Assembly (NCBI GenBank): GCA_964487555.1
Contig: CAZART010000006.1
Coordinates: 1 to 64,000, forward strand
Direction of reading: 5' to 3'
DNA: 64,000 nucleotides
Source of the DNA: CAZART01 sp964487555
Lineage (GTDB): Bacteria > Bacteroidota > Rhodothermia > Rhodothermales > VXPQ01
The notes beneath the pieces were generated by a model. That model had not been told where the DNA came from. It ran no database searches and saw only the letters and a list, made by a program, of their open reading frames with translations. This document shows, one piece after another, positions 1-7,927 of this stretch (position 1 is the stretch's first letter; every line of letters begins with the position of its first letter). The position numbers and the translations under genes are program-made.

Positions 1-148
1 TGATTTTCCGCACCTTGCCCAGGTAGATGTCGCCGATCGTCCGCGCGTTGTCGGGGTTCTCGATGTAGAGCTCTACTAGATCGCCATTGTCGAGAATGGC
101 AATTCGTGTCTGCTCCTTCTCTGCATTAATAATGATTTCTTTACCCAT
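1..148 (-). CDS. rng: Ribonuclease E/G, N-terminal fragment (runs off left edge)
   Basis: Only the first 49 codons are in the window. The ATG is at 148-146 and the protein begins MGKEIIINAEKEQTRIA, then reads on through LVELYIE and GDIYLGKVRKI. This is the conserved start of the RNase E/G (Rne/Rng/CafA) family, just before its S1-like RNA-binding domain: a beta strand, the ETRVA-type motif and the G-x-IY-x-G-x-V segment. The family cuts single-stranded RNA in rRNA maturation and mRNA decay. The fragment is too short to separate RNase E from RNase G. The start is secure because the family motif begins within a few residues of the ATG. Confidence 0.75.
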   Translation of the reverse strand, partial: MGKEIIINAEKEQTRIAILDNGDLVELYIENPDNARTIGDIYLGKVRKI

Positions 149-970
149 AAAAGACGTAAGCATACGTCTCCCACGAGCTGGCCTTTTCGTCTCATGTCGG
201 GCTCCAAATTTTCCTCTCGACGAGGAAGGGAGGCCTGATCGCACTTGGGAACGGGGGGAGGGTCGGCGAAGCCTGGTGGCGCTACGTCAGCGGCCGGCTT
301 CACGCGTCCATGGGTGAAGGGTCCCAGTCCACTTATGCGCCCAGAGGCGCCTGAGATGCCAGAAATAAACCGGCTCAAGGGAGGCGTAAAGCACTCCTTG
401 ATAATACGAGGAAACTCCTGTGAGATATAGAGCGCCCCAATCAGGACGCTTAACGGAAAAAGGATGTTGAACAAGCTATTCAGCAAGATACTGTCCTCTG
501 TAAAGCGAGGATCAAAAAATCTGTAGGGCTGCGAGCCCGGATCAATCTGACCGACGTGCACGCACTCTTCTTATGAATCGCCCCCGGGACGGCTATCCGG
601 GCGGCGGGTGCGCGGGTCCTCGGATGAACCGGTAAAGATCCGGTTTCGCTATAAGAGGCTCGCGATCTTCCGCATTGATATCCAAATCTCGCACCAAATG
701 ATCCCGCAAGCAAGCAGGAGCATCAATGAGCGTCGCCGCCGGCGCCTGCGGTGACGCCGTTCTATGTATTTTCGCACAATAAGGCGCGTCAGCCTAAAGG
801 CACCGTACCTTTGCTGGTGCGTATACAAACTGCCGCATATCTTCGGACGGCCTTACGTCGCCATTCACCGACTGAAGCGTCGCGTTCGTTCGAGAAGCGG
901 GTAGGGGCTTTTCGAGCGTTGGGCCTCGGACGGATTATATACTCGATTCTGATTAGAACGTGCATTGATT
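149..970. other. Long gap with no confident gene
   Basis: This 822-base stretch separates the divergent RNase E/G and citrate synthase genes. I see no tRNA-like T-arm and no rRNA. One minus-strand reading frame starts at 561. Its first 70 or so residues look protein-like, with acidic and aromatic residues and a hydrophobic run LFNILFPLSVLIGALYI that could span a membrane. Further on it turns proline- and arginine-rich, and it ends at 76, inside the RNase gene in another frame. It could be a small membrane protein, a decayed gene or chance. Short GC hairpins occur near 583-602 (CCCGG and CCGGG arms). Promoters for both flanking genes should lie here, but I cannot place them. Confidence 0.5.
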
Positions 971-2152
971 ATGCCAGAACCTCTCGCAAACGTCTCGGGC
1001 GACGGATCAAAAACGGAAGGTGCGCCGGAAGTCGTCAAATCACGAGGGCTCGAAGGCGTCGTCGCCCTCGATACGGATATCTCCTTTATTGACGGTGGCC
1101 GGGGCGAGCTGATCTACCGGGGATATGATATCCGCGACCTGGCCAAGAACGCGACCTTCGAGGAAGTCGCCTACCTGCTCTGGAATGGCGAGCTTCCTAA
1201 CGCGTTCCAGCTCGACGAGCTGAACGAACGGCTGCAGGTCGAGCGCGATCTCCCGCCTATGGTGATCGACCTGCTTCGCCAGGCGCCTGAGGACGCAAAT
1301 CCGATGGCAGCCCTTCGGTCCGCCGTCTCGGCGCTCGCGATGTTTGACAGCGAGGCGGACGACATGTCGCATGAGGCCAATTACCGGAAATCCATTCGGC
1401 TACAGGCCCGCGTTCCGACGATCATCGCTGCCTTCGATCGTCTGAGAAAGGGGAAGGAGCCCGTGGCGCCCCGCCACGAAGAATCACTGGCGTTCGAGTT
1501 TCTATACATGCTCAACGGCGAGGAACCCGGTGAAGCCGCCGAGCGCACGTTTGACGTGTGCCTTGTGCTGCACGCCGAACACGGGCTCAATGCGTCGACA
1601 TTCACAGGCCGCGTCATCGGCTCAACGCTCGCGGACATCTACTCGGCGATAACCGGTGCAATCGGCGCGTTGAAAGGCCCGCTCCATGGTGGCGCCAACC
1701 AGGAGGTCATGAAGATGCTTCTCGAGCTCGAACAATCGGGAAAAGACGCGGATTCGTACGTGCGGGACAAGCTGGCGAAGAAGGAACGCATAATGGGCTT
1801 CGGGCACCGCGTCTACAAAACGCTCGATCCTCGGGCAGCCATTCTTCGCGAAATGGTAGAAGATCTCAGCGAGGAAACCGCGCAGCGCGAGTTGTACGAG
1901 CTCAGCTCGACCATTATGTCGATCATGGAGCAGGAAAAGAAGCTTTACCCCAACGTCGATTTCTTTAGCGCCTCGGTTTACTACATGCTGGGCATCGACA
2001 TCGATCTCTATACCCCGATTTTCGCATTGAGCCGCACGAGCGGCTGGACCGCCCACCTTCTGGAGCAGTGGGTAGACAATCGGCTCATCCGGCCCCGAGC
2101 AGAATACATCGGACCCCGCGGCAGGACGGTGCAGCCCTTAGCGGGCCGGTAG
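971..2152 (+). CDS. gltA: Citrate synthase
   Basis: The enzyme condenses acetyl-CoA and oxaloacetate to citrate, the entry step of the TCA cycle, in the cytoplasm. The predicted 393-residue protein has the N-terminal family block GLEGVVALDTDISFIDG followed by GELIYRGYDI. The catalytic residues are visible: His in LHAEHGLN (about residue 201), His in GFGHRVYKTLDPRA (about 278) and Asp in PNVDFFSASVYYMLGI (about 329). LHGGANQEVMKM is the usual CoA/substrate loop. I use the ATG at 971; a TTG two codons upstream is possible. Length matches the short bacterial citrate/2-methylcitrate synthase type, so some methylcitrate activity cannot be excluded. It sits a few kilobases from two succinate dehydrogenase operons. 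Its stop is only 16 bases from the stop of the convergent TPR-like gene, with no hairpin between them. Confidence 0.95.
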   Translation: MPEPLANVSGDGSKTEGAPEVVKSRGLEGVVALDTDISFIDGGRGELIYRGYDIRDLAKNATFEEVAYLLWNGELPNAFQLDELNERLQVERDLPPMVIDLLRQAPEDANPMAALRSAVSALAMFDSEADDMSHEANYRKSIRLQARVPTIIAAFDRLRKGKEPVAPRHEESLAFEFLYMLNGEEPGEAAERTFDVCLVLHAEHGLNASTFTGRVIGSTLADIYSAITGAIGALKGPLHGGANQEVMKMLLELEQSGKDADSYVRDKLAKKERIMGFGHRVYKTLDPRAAILREMVEDLSEETAQRELYELSSTIMSIMEQEKKLYPNVDFFSASVYYMLGIDIDLYTPIFALSRTSGWTAHLLEQWVDNRLIRPRAEYIGPRGRTVQPLAGR

Positions 2153-2168
2153 CTCGACCGGCGACGCC

Positions 2169-2672
2169 CTATTCCAGCATCATCGGCCGCCTTGGCGAGT
2201 CCGGCTCCGGCTCCACCTCGGGATGGTTCATGATGATTCGCGCACACGCGTTCCAGCGCAGGACGGCGTCGTCGTTGCCCGCAGGACTGAGCGGTTCTGC
2301 CTGTTCATACAGGTCCATCGCCTTCTGGAGGAGAGCGAACGTGTAGTGGCCGGAGCCGGGGCCGCCTTTTTTCAGGTGCGCCTTCGCTTGCCGCTCGTAA
2401 ACGATACCTTCGTAGTACAGACGGCTGTACGTGTCGTCGAGACGCTCCAGCACGTCCCTCGTACGCCGAACCCGTTCGCTCAAATGCTGGTCGAGCTGAT
2501 CCGAGAGCGACAGTAGGAGCGTGATCAGCGCTTGCCGGTTTTCCGGCTCCAGCTCAAGCACGTCCATGCAGATGCTTTCCGCCTCCATCGGCTCGTTCAA
2601 CAAGCGGTAGCGCATCGCCTTCTCCAGCGCGGCAGCTACACCTTCTGGTGAAATTCGCTTCAGTTCATACAT
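2169..2672 (-). CDS. TPR-like helical protein, function unknown
   Basis: The 167-residue protein starts MYELKRISPEGVAAALEKAMRYRLL. It is all-helical and rich in Leu, Glu and Arg, without a signal peptide or membrane segment. Spacing resembles tetratricopeptide repeats: AAALEKAMRYRLLNEPMEAESI, then a second unit around VLELEPENRQALITLLLSLSDQL, and a third around FALLQKAMDLYEQAEPLSPAG. Such proteins usually act as scaffolds or adaptors. The frame extends upstream to about 2816 through a GC-rich repeat, but that part reads as low-complexity Gly/Arg/Ala. The ATG at 2672 is therefore preferred. It is convergent with gltA and lies downstream of a CHRD lipoprotein gene on the same strand. I do not recognise a specific family. 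Confidence 0.7.
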   Translation of the reverse strand: MYELKRISPEGVAAALEKAMRYRLLNEPMEAESICMDVLELEPENRQALITLLLSLSDQLDQHLSERVRRTRDVLERLDDTYSRLYYEGIVYERQAKAHLKKGGPGSGHYTFALLQKAMDLYEQAEPLSPAGNDDAVLRWNACARIIMNHPEVEPEPDSPRRPMMLE

Positions 2673-2712
2673 AAAACGGCCTCCATCCCTGATCGAAGCG
2701 TCTGTTCCAACC

Positions 2713-2903
2713 CGCGCCGGCCCATGCCGCCAGACCGCGCCCGCCCACGCCCGCCCACGCCGCCGGAGTCGCGCCGGCCCACGCCCGCCCATGTCGCCGG
2801 AGTCGCGCCGGCCCACGCCCGCCCATGCCGCCGGACCTGCGCCCGCCCATGCCGCCGGAGCCGCGTCAGCCTATGCCGTCGGAGCCGCGCCGGCACGGGC
2901 CGG
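2713..2903. repeat. GC-rich tandem repeat with 24- and 34-bp units
   Basis: About seven head-to-tail units share the core CGCGCCGGCCCATGCCGCCG with small changes. Three consecutive units are 34 bp (2736-2769, 2770-2803, 2804-2837). Two are 24 bp (2838-2861, 2862-2885), differing by one extra CCCACGCCCG-like block. The edge copies are partial (2713-2735, 2886-2903). The array sits between the CHRD lipoprotein gene and the TPR-like gene, both minus strand. It leaves open frames on both strands that are artefacts of the repeat. Confidence 0.85.
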
Positions 2904-2921
2904 TCGTCTGCAAACGAACGA

Positions 2922-3419
2922 TTACATGTCCGCGACACCGAGCTGCCCCCGGACAGCACCGCCGCCGTACTCGGCATTGTGAACATTGACGTAATAGTCG
3001 GCCGGCATCGTCTGGATTGCTTCTATGGTCGACGCGTCGGCGTCGACGCATCCCGACAGGCCCTGGTTGCCGATATCGAAGTCCACGACGGGCGGACCTG
3101 CCGTACCGGCCGGGCCGCTGTGGATGTGTGCGGCTCCGGGCTCTTCGATATTCTCCACGGTGATTTCGAAACAGACCGTGTTGTCGCCTGGATTCAGAAC
3201 GACGTTGGCGGTGCCGCTGCCGTCGGGATCGCCGGTTTCAGGCACCTCTGCAGCGCCTGTTAGTGCGGCGTACAACGTGTCGCCGGCCATCTGCATGCCC
3301 GGCATATCCATTGCGGTCGTGTCGGCGTCCATGGGCAATTCCTGATCCGTATCCCCGGCGCATCCGAGAAAGAGTAGCACGAACAGGCTGAGCAGGCTTA
3401 CGTAGATTCGGTTTCTCAT
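2922..3419 (-). CDS. CHRD-domain lipoprotein
   Basis: A 165-residue exported protein. The N-terminus MRNRIYVSLLSLFVLLFLGCAG has a basic start, a hydrophobic stretch and a lipobox ending LFLGC (Cys at about 20), so it should be a lipid-anchored envelope protein. After a short Asp/Met-rich linker comes a CHRD domain: LTGAAEVPETGDPDGSGTA, AAHIHSGPAGTAGPPVVDF and ADYYVNVHNAEYGGGAVRGQL. These are the typical beta-sheet motifs named after chordin. The molecular role of bacterial CHRD proteins is not established. The His-rich HIHSG and NVHN motifs could bind a metal, but that is speculation. It lies downstream of the Sdh1-type operon on the same strand, with a gap of about 50 bases. Confidence 0.85.
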   Translation of the reverse strand: MRNRIYVSLLSLFVLLFLGCAGDTDQELPMDADTTAMDMPGMQMAGDTLYAALTGAAEVPETGDPDGSGTANVVLNPGDNTVCFEITVENIEEPGAAHIHSGPAGTAGPPVVDFDIGNQGLSGCVDADASTIEAIQTMPADYYVNVHNAEYGGGAVRGQLGVADM

Positions 3420-3470
3420 AGGGTGCCTCGTTGTGGGTGGTGAACGGTGACGATTTCCTCCTGAAAACTG

Positions 3471-4220
3471 TCAGGAGCTTGCGTTTTTCTTACGCCGACT
3501 GAAGAGCCGCATCAGTGGGTCGTAGTAGCGATCCACGACGCGTTCCTTAAGCGGAATGATGGCGTTGTCGGTAAGATTGATGCCCTCCGGACAAACGTCT
3601 GTACAGCATTTGGTGATATTGCACATCCCAGCCCCGTATTCCTCCTTGATCGCAGGGACGCGATCTTCGGTATCGAGCGGATGCATCTCGAGCCCTGCCA
3701 GTCGGATCATGAAGCGCGGCCCGACAAAAGCGTCCTCTTTCGCATGGTCGCGCAGCACGTGACAGACATCCTGGCAGAGGAAACATTCGATACATTTCCT
3801 GAACTCCTGAATACGTTCTACGTCCTCTTGCTGCATCCGATACTCGCCGTCTTCGTCACGCGCGCGCGGCTTAAATGGCGCGATGCGTTTATTCTGCTCG
3901 TAGTTCCAGGAGAGGTCGTTCACGAGATCACGAATTACCGGGAAGGTCTTTAACGGCTGCACGGATATTTCGGTCTCCTGCGGGAAATCGCTCAGCCTCG
4001 TCATGCAAGCTAGACGCGGCTTGCCGTTTACCTCGACGCTGCACGATCCGCACTTGCCCGCTTTGCAGTTCCAGCGGACGGCCAGATCGCCGGCTTGCTC
4101 GGACTGGATCTTGTGAATGGCGTCGAGGACCACCATCCCTGCATCGACTTCGACGGCATAGTTGACGAAGTCGCCGCGGAAGGCATCACCGCGCCAGATT
4201 CGAAAGCGCCGTTCAGGCAT
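3471..4220 (-). CDS. sdhB: Succinate dehydrogenase iron-sulfur subunit, Sdh1 type
   Basis: This 249-residue subunit passes electrons from the flavoprotein to the membrane anchor. The ferredoxin-like N-terminal domain holds the [2Fe-2S] ligands C52, C57, C60 and C72 (NCKAGKCGSC, then PRLAC). The C-terminal domain has C143, C146, C149 and C153 (CIECFLCQDVC) and C200, C206 and C210 (CNITKCCTDVCPEG) for the [4Fe-4S] and [3Fe-4S] clusters. Its ATG overlaps the last 8 bases of the upstream sdhA (stop at 4213), so the two are translationally coupled. It is the last gene of the C-A-B operon. It differs clearly from the second SdhB at 9930, and the two are not a recent duplication. Confidence 0.92.
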   Translation of the reverse strand: MPERRFRIWRGDAFRGDFVNYAVEVDAGMVVLDAIHKIQSEQAGDLAVRWNCKAGKCGSCSVEVNGKPRLACMTRLSDFPQETEISVQPLKTFPVIRDLVNDLSWNYEQNKRIAPFKPRARDEDGEYRMQQEDVERIQEFRKCIECFLCQDVCHVLRDHAKEDAFVGPRFMIRLAGLEMHPLDTEDRVPAIKEEYGAGMCNITKCCTDVCPEGINLTDNAIIPLKERVVDRYYDPLMRLFSRRKKNASS

Positions 4221-6051
4221 GGGATCGTTCCAATTCTTCTATGGATGCATAAGCAATCGCCGCCAGTTCGGCAGGAGGGTCGCCGCGATCGACGGCGCGT
4301 GCGAACATGCCCTCCGGTCCGCGGGAAATCACGATGTTACGGCGGCCCCAATCTTGCTGCTCGCCCTCGAAATCCGCTCGCGTGTGGGCCCCTCGGCTTT
4401 CTTCGCGCATAAGCGCGGCGCGGGCGACGGCTTCGGACATCGTAAGCAGCGGCGCCAGATCGAGGGCTTCGTGCCATCCCGGATTGTACTGACTTGCTCC
4501 GTGTGCCTTCACTTCTCGTGCGCGAGAGCGAAGCTGCAGCACGCCTTCAATTCCTTTCTCCAGCTCTTCGGCGGTGCGGATGATGCCCACGTGCTCCTGC
4601 ATTAACGCCTGAAGATCCTCATGGATCAAGTACGGATTTTCTCCCGCTTCACGGTTCAGGATATCAACGGCCGCCTGGACGACGCTCGCCACATCGGCAT
4701 GGTCGAATGAATTCGTCAAGGGCGGACCCTCGGCAGCGTCCGACGCCGCGCTGCCTGCGAGGCGGCCGAAAACGAGCAGATCCGACAGAGAATTGCCTCC
4801 AAGGCGGTTCGCGCCGTGAAGCCCGGCCGCGCACTCGCCGCATGCGAAAAGTCCAGGCACGGTTGTCTGCTGCGTCTCCGCATGCACCCGGACTCCTCCC
4901 ATGAAATAGTGGAGCGTAGGTCCGACCTCCATGGGTTCTTTTGTAATGTCGACCCCCGCCAGCTCTTTGAATTGGTGATGCATCGAAGGCAGCTTTCGCT
5001 TGATGAGCTCCGAATCACGGCGTGATGCGATGTCCAGATACGCACCGCCATGCGGAGAGCCCCGTCCTTCCTTGATTTCATTCAAAATGGCCCGCGCCAC
5101 CACGTCACGCGTAAGTAGCTCGGGCGGACGCCGTGCGCCTTCTTCGCCGGCGAGCCATCGGTCGGCCTCTTCTTGCGTGGCGGCGGTCTCGTCTGCAAAG
5201 CGCTCAGGAATGTAGCGAAACATAAACCGTTCGTTTTCGCTGTTGAGCAACACGCCGCCGTCGCCCCGGACGCTCTCCGTCACGAGGATTCCTCGTACCG
5301 ATGGCGGCCAGACCATTCCTGTCGGATGAAATTGCGTGAACTCCAGGTCCATGAGTTCCGCGCCGGCCTCGTACGCGAGAGCAATGCCGTCGCCGGTGTA
5401 TTCCCAGGAATTCGAGGTCACGGACCAGGCGCGTCCGCCTCCGCCTGTCGCAAGAATAATGGATTTGGCGTGGAATACGACAAATCGACCTGATTCGCGC
5501 CACAGCCCCACGGCGCCGCAGACGCGTCCGTCCGCCTTCAATAAGGCGAGCACCTTGCATTCCATATGGAAGTCGATGCCTCGATGAACGCCGTGGTCTT
5601 GAAGCGTCCTAATCATCTCAAGCCCCGTCCGATCCCCGACGTGGGCGAGTCGCGGATACCGATGGCCACCGAAATTTCGCTGGCTGATGAGACCGTCTTT
5701 CGTGCGATCAAATACGGCACCCCACTCCTCAAGCTCTCGAACGAGATCGGGTGCCAGTTTCGCGTGCAGCTCCGCCATCCGCCACTCATTAAGAAATTTT
5801 CCGCCCCGCATCGTGTCCCGGAAGTGAATCTTCCAATTGTCGCGGGGGTCGACGTTGCCGAGCGCGGCGGCGCAGCCTCCCTCGGCCATCACCGTATGCG
5901 CCTTTCCAAGCAGCGACTTGCTTACGACGCCTGTGTTTAATCCGCGCGCCGAGCATTCGATGGCCGCCCGCAAACCCGCTCCGCCGGCCCCGATCACAAG
6001 GACGTCGTGGGATAACGTTTGGATGTCGCTGATGTCCGTCTTTATCGGCAT
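4213..6051 (-). CDS. sdhA: Succinate dehydrogenase flavoprotein subunit, Sdh1 type
   Basis: The 612-residue catalytic subunit oxidises succinate to fumarate using FAD. The dinucleotide-binding motif VLVIGAGGAGLRAA is near residue 18. The flavin-attachment region KAHTVMAEGGCAAA follows, with the His expected to carry FAD covalently. Substrate-site blocks are present: FTQFHPTGMVWPP, ILVTESVRGDGG, VARAILNEIKEGRG, LHYFMGGVRV and LHGANRLGGNSLSDLLVFGR. The C-terminal helical domain is complete. It lies between the anchor gene and sdhB on the minus strand. A 7-bp repeat fills part of the 110-base gap to the anchor gene. The sequence style (AEGG, TGMVWPP) resembles the actinobacterial Sdh1 and fumarate-reductase-like group rather than the type-B enzyme at 7928. 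Confidence 0.94.
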   Translation of the reverse strand: MPIKTDISDIQTLSHDVLVIGAGGAGLRAAIECSARGLNTGVVSKSLLGKAHTVMAEGGCAAALGNVDPRDNWKIHFRDTMRGGKFLNEWRMAELHAKLAPDLVRELEEWGAVFDRTKDGLISQRNFGGHRYPRLAHVGDRTGLEMIRTLQDHGVHRGIDFHMECKVLALLKADGRVCGAVGLWRESGRFVVFHAKSIILATGGGGRAWSVTSNSWEYTGDGIALAYEAGAELMDLEFTQFHPTGMVWPPSVRGILVTESVRGDGGVLLNSENERFMFRYIPERFADETAATQEEADRWLAGEEGARRPPELLTRDVVARAILNEIKEGRGSPHGGAYLDIASRRDSELIKRKLPSMHHQFKELAGVDITKEPMEVGPTLHYFMGGVRVHAETQQTTVPGLFACGECAAGLHGANRLGGNSLSDLLVFGRLAGSAASDAAEGPPLTNSFDHADVASVVQAAVDILNREAGENPYLIHEDLQALMQEHVGIIRTAEELEKGIEGVLQLRSRAREVKAHGASQYNPGWHEALDLAPLLTMSEAVARAALMREESRGAHTRADFEGEQQDWGRRNIVISRGPEGMFARAVDRGDPPAELAAIAYASIEELERSHA

Positions 6052-6118
6052 GCACGAAGGCGCTTTAATTCATCCGGTCGGGAGGAGCGAAGATCGAGGA
6101 TGGATCTTGAGGACGAAC

Positions 6119-6163
6119 CTCGATCCTCGATTCTCGATCCTCGATCCGCGATCCTCGATCCTC
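6119..6163. repeat. Seven-bp tandem repeat CTCGATC with inverted copy
   Basis: Six full CTCGATC-like units follow one another (6119-6160; two carry single changes) and a seventh is partial. The array begins directly at the stop codon of the Sdh1-type anchor gene and lies in the gap before sdhA. An inverted copy, GATCGAG, occurs at 6092-6098. On the transcript the two could pair into a hairpin upstream of the sdhA start. Confidence 0.8.
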
Positions 6164-6980
6164 ACCCCCCCCACGTATTCAAATCCACCCACACTCCCAT
6201 CGACACCATCCGCACGTAAAAATCCGCAAACCCTACCCAGAACAGGCTCAGCCATGCCCACGTACCGTGGCGGATGTTCAGCAGGGTGACGCCCTTCCAG
6301 GCGCCATAGCGGGACCGGCTGCACGAAAAACAATTAGAGCCGCCTCCGATCAGGTGGCGCAGCGAATGGCATCCGAGTGTATAGGCGCCCAGAAGGACCA
6401 CATTCAACGTGAGGACGAGGCTTCCGACACCGATTCCGACCTCGCCTTGATGAAAAAACGCCGTCACCGCGTCGTAAAGCAAAATCACGATGTAGGCGAG
6501 GGCAGGGTAGAGGGCGTAGCGATGCAAATTTTGAAACAGGAGCAGTCCCCGCTCTCCTTTATAATTGCGCCGTGGCACACCCCCAACCGCGCACGCGGGC
6601 GGCGTCCATGCAAAACCGCGATAGTACGCCTTTCGATAATAGTAGCAGGTGAGCCGAAAAATGCCGGGGAAAAAGAGAATCAGAACGGCCGGCGATGCGG
6701 GAATCCATGAAGGCCACCAGGCGGGCCACCGTCCGAACCATGCATGCTCGAGCGGTGCATGGCCCGGGGCGCTCAGATCCGTGGCGAGTACCGGCGAGTA
6801 GAAAGGTGAGAGGTATGGGCCGGACCAGTAGTGGGCGCCTTGGAACGCGGCCCATGTGGCGTAGACGATAAAGGCAGAAAGGCCCAGCAAGACGGCGACC
6901 GGATAGACCCACCAGTGGTCGTGCCGCGTGTTCGCGGCGACGCCTGTAGGATGGCCGCCCACTTGGGTGACGTGAGCCAT
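6162..6980 (-). CDS. sdhC: Succinate dehydrogenase membrane anchor, Sdh1 type
   Basis: A 272-residue integral membrane protein with about five hydrophobic segments (near 25-47, 95-112, 155-175, 183-203 and 240-262). It matches the mycobacterial Sdh1 anchor type rather than the classical SdhC/SdhD pair. Hallmarks are YATWAAFQGAHYWSGPYLSP, CYYYRKAYYR (C112-R121) with PPACAV (C130), and TLGCHSLRHLIGG (C204, H205, H209). A CFSC pair (C217, C220) and LLNIRHGTWAW follow. The mycobacterial homologue has been described as holding a membrane-embedded Rieske-like [2Fe-2S] cluster; the Cys/His motifs here are candidates. I chose the ATG at 6980, preceded by GAGG. A TTG at 7049 would add 23 residues that do not look family-like. 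It is first in the C-A-B operon, divergent from the second sdh operon. Confidence 0.85.
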   Translation of the reverse strand: MAHVTQVGGHPTGVAANTRHDHWWVYPVAVLLGLSAFIVYATWAAFQGAHYWSGPYLSPFYSPVLATDLSAPGHAPLEHAWFGRWPAWWPSWIPASPAVLILFFPGIFRLTCYYYRKAYYRGFAWTPPACAVGGVPRRNYKGERGLLLFQNLHRYALYPALAYIVILLYDAVTAFFHQGEVGIGVGSLVLTLNVVLLGAYTLGCHSLRHLIGGGSNCFSCSRSRYGAWKGVTLLNIRHGTWAWLSLFWVGFADFYVRMVSMGVWVDLNTWGG

Positions 6981-7201
6981 AGATGCCTCGGGGGAACGTG
7001 GACCATTTGGATCTACAATGACGGCATCCGGCAATAAAGGCGTGACCAATACGTATCCAGGCCTGCTCGGCTGCTTCGTACCTCAGCGAGAGGTACTGGA
7101 TTCGTCTCAGTATATTCACGCGGACTTTAACTATCAAAGCGGGCCGTTTTTCCTTTATTCTGAGGAACGGCTCGTCTTAAGAACGGCGTCTAGCAGGGAG
7201 C
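6981..7201. promoter_or_regulatory. Divergent control region between two sdh operons
   Basis: This 221-base non-coding region separates the starts of two oppositely directed succinate dehydrogenase operons, so it must hold promoters for both. It is more AT-rich near 7100-7150 than the flanking genes. I cannot assign -35/-10 or Bacteroidota-type promoter elements with confidence. CAGGGAGC lies directly before the ATG at 7202. Confidence 0.55.
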
Positions 7202-7912
7202 ATGGCCAAACAAGCACACACGGAGAAGCCTGAATTCTGGTCGGCAGTGACCTCGCCGATCGGGAGAAAGTTGCTGACCGGCGTTACCGGACTCGTCTGG
7301 GTCCTCTTCGTGATCCTTCACATGGTCGGCAATCTCGGGTATTTCGCCTCGACCGAAGCGTACAATCTCTACTCGGATTTTCTGATCGGAACGGGTCCGC
7401 TCCTCTACGCCATCGAGTTCCTTCTTGCGGCGACTCTGCTGATCCACGTTGTCATCGGCATCCAGATCTATCTCAGAAAGCGGCAGGCACGTGAGCAGGG
7501 CTACGCGACGTATAAGACATCCGGCCGGCCGAGCCTACAGTCTCCGAGTTCACGCACGATGATATTTACCGGACTCGTCCTGCTCGTCTTCCTCGTGATC
7601 CACCTGGACACGTTTAAATTCGGACCGGGGATCGAAGCAGGCTACGTCGCAACGGCGGGCGGCGATCAGATTCGTGACCTGAGCCGGCTCGTCACGGAGA
7701 AATTTCAGAATCCGCTGTACGCTTTCGGCTATCCGGCCATCATGATTCTTCTCGGCTTTCACCTTCGTCACGGCATCTGGAGCGCTTTCCAGTCACTTGG
7801 CGCCATGAACAGCAGGCTAACCCCCGCCGTCTACGGTCTTGGCACGGTGATGGCGATCGGCATTGCCGTCGGCTTCCTCGTGCTGCCTCTCTACATCTAC
7901 TTCTTCGTCTAG
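7202..7912 (+). CDS. sdhC: Succinate dehydrogenase cytochrome b subunit, type B
   Basis: A 236-residue membrane anchor with five hydrophobic spans, typical of the diheme cytochrome b558 of type-B succinate:quinone oxidoreductases. Segments include GLVWVLFVILHMVGNLGYF, LLYAIEFLLAATLLIHVVIGI, IFTGLVLLVFLVIHLDTFKF, IMILLGFHLRHGIWSAFQSL and GIAVGFLVLPLYIYFF. Histidines in ILHMVGN, LLIHVV, VIHLDTF and GFHLRHGIW sit where the family binds its two hemes. It passes electrons to quinone in the inner membrane. It starts the C-A-B operon: only 15 bases separate it from sdhA. The anchor is unrelated in appearance to the one on the other side of the divergent promoter. Confidence 0.93.
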   Translation: MAKQAHTEKPEFWSAVTSPIGRKLLTGVTGLVWVLFVILHMVGNLGYFASTEAYNLYSDFLIGTGPLLYAIEFLLAATLLIHVVIGIQIYLRKRQAREQGYATYKTSGRPSLQSPSSRTMIFTGLVLLVFLVIHLDTFKFGPGIEAGYVATAGGDQIRDLSRLVTEKFQNPLYAFGYPAIMILLGFHLRHGIWSAFQSLGAMNSRLTPAVYGLGTVMAIGIAVGFLVLPLYIYFFV

Positions 7913-7927
7913 TATTGATTCGCTCCC

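Noticed and set aside
149..970. tRNA or small structured RNA in the first gap
   Set aside because: No GTTC-type T-arm or cloverleaf could be found on either strand; only short GC hairpins are present.
2713..2903. CRISPR array
   Set aside because: Units are contiguous with no unique spacers, their lengths vary and no cas gene is near. It is a simple tandem repeat.
2660..3263. Several frames through the GC-rich repeat
   Set aside because: They read the repeat units as Pro/Arg/Ala or Gly/Arg strings, expected from any frame of this sequence.
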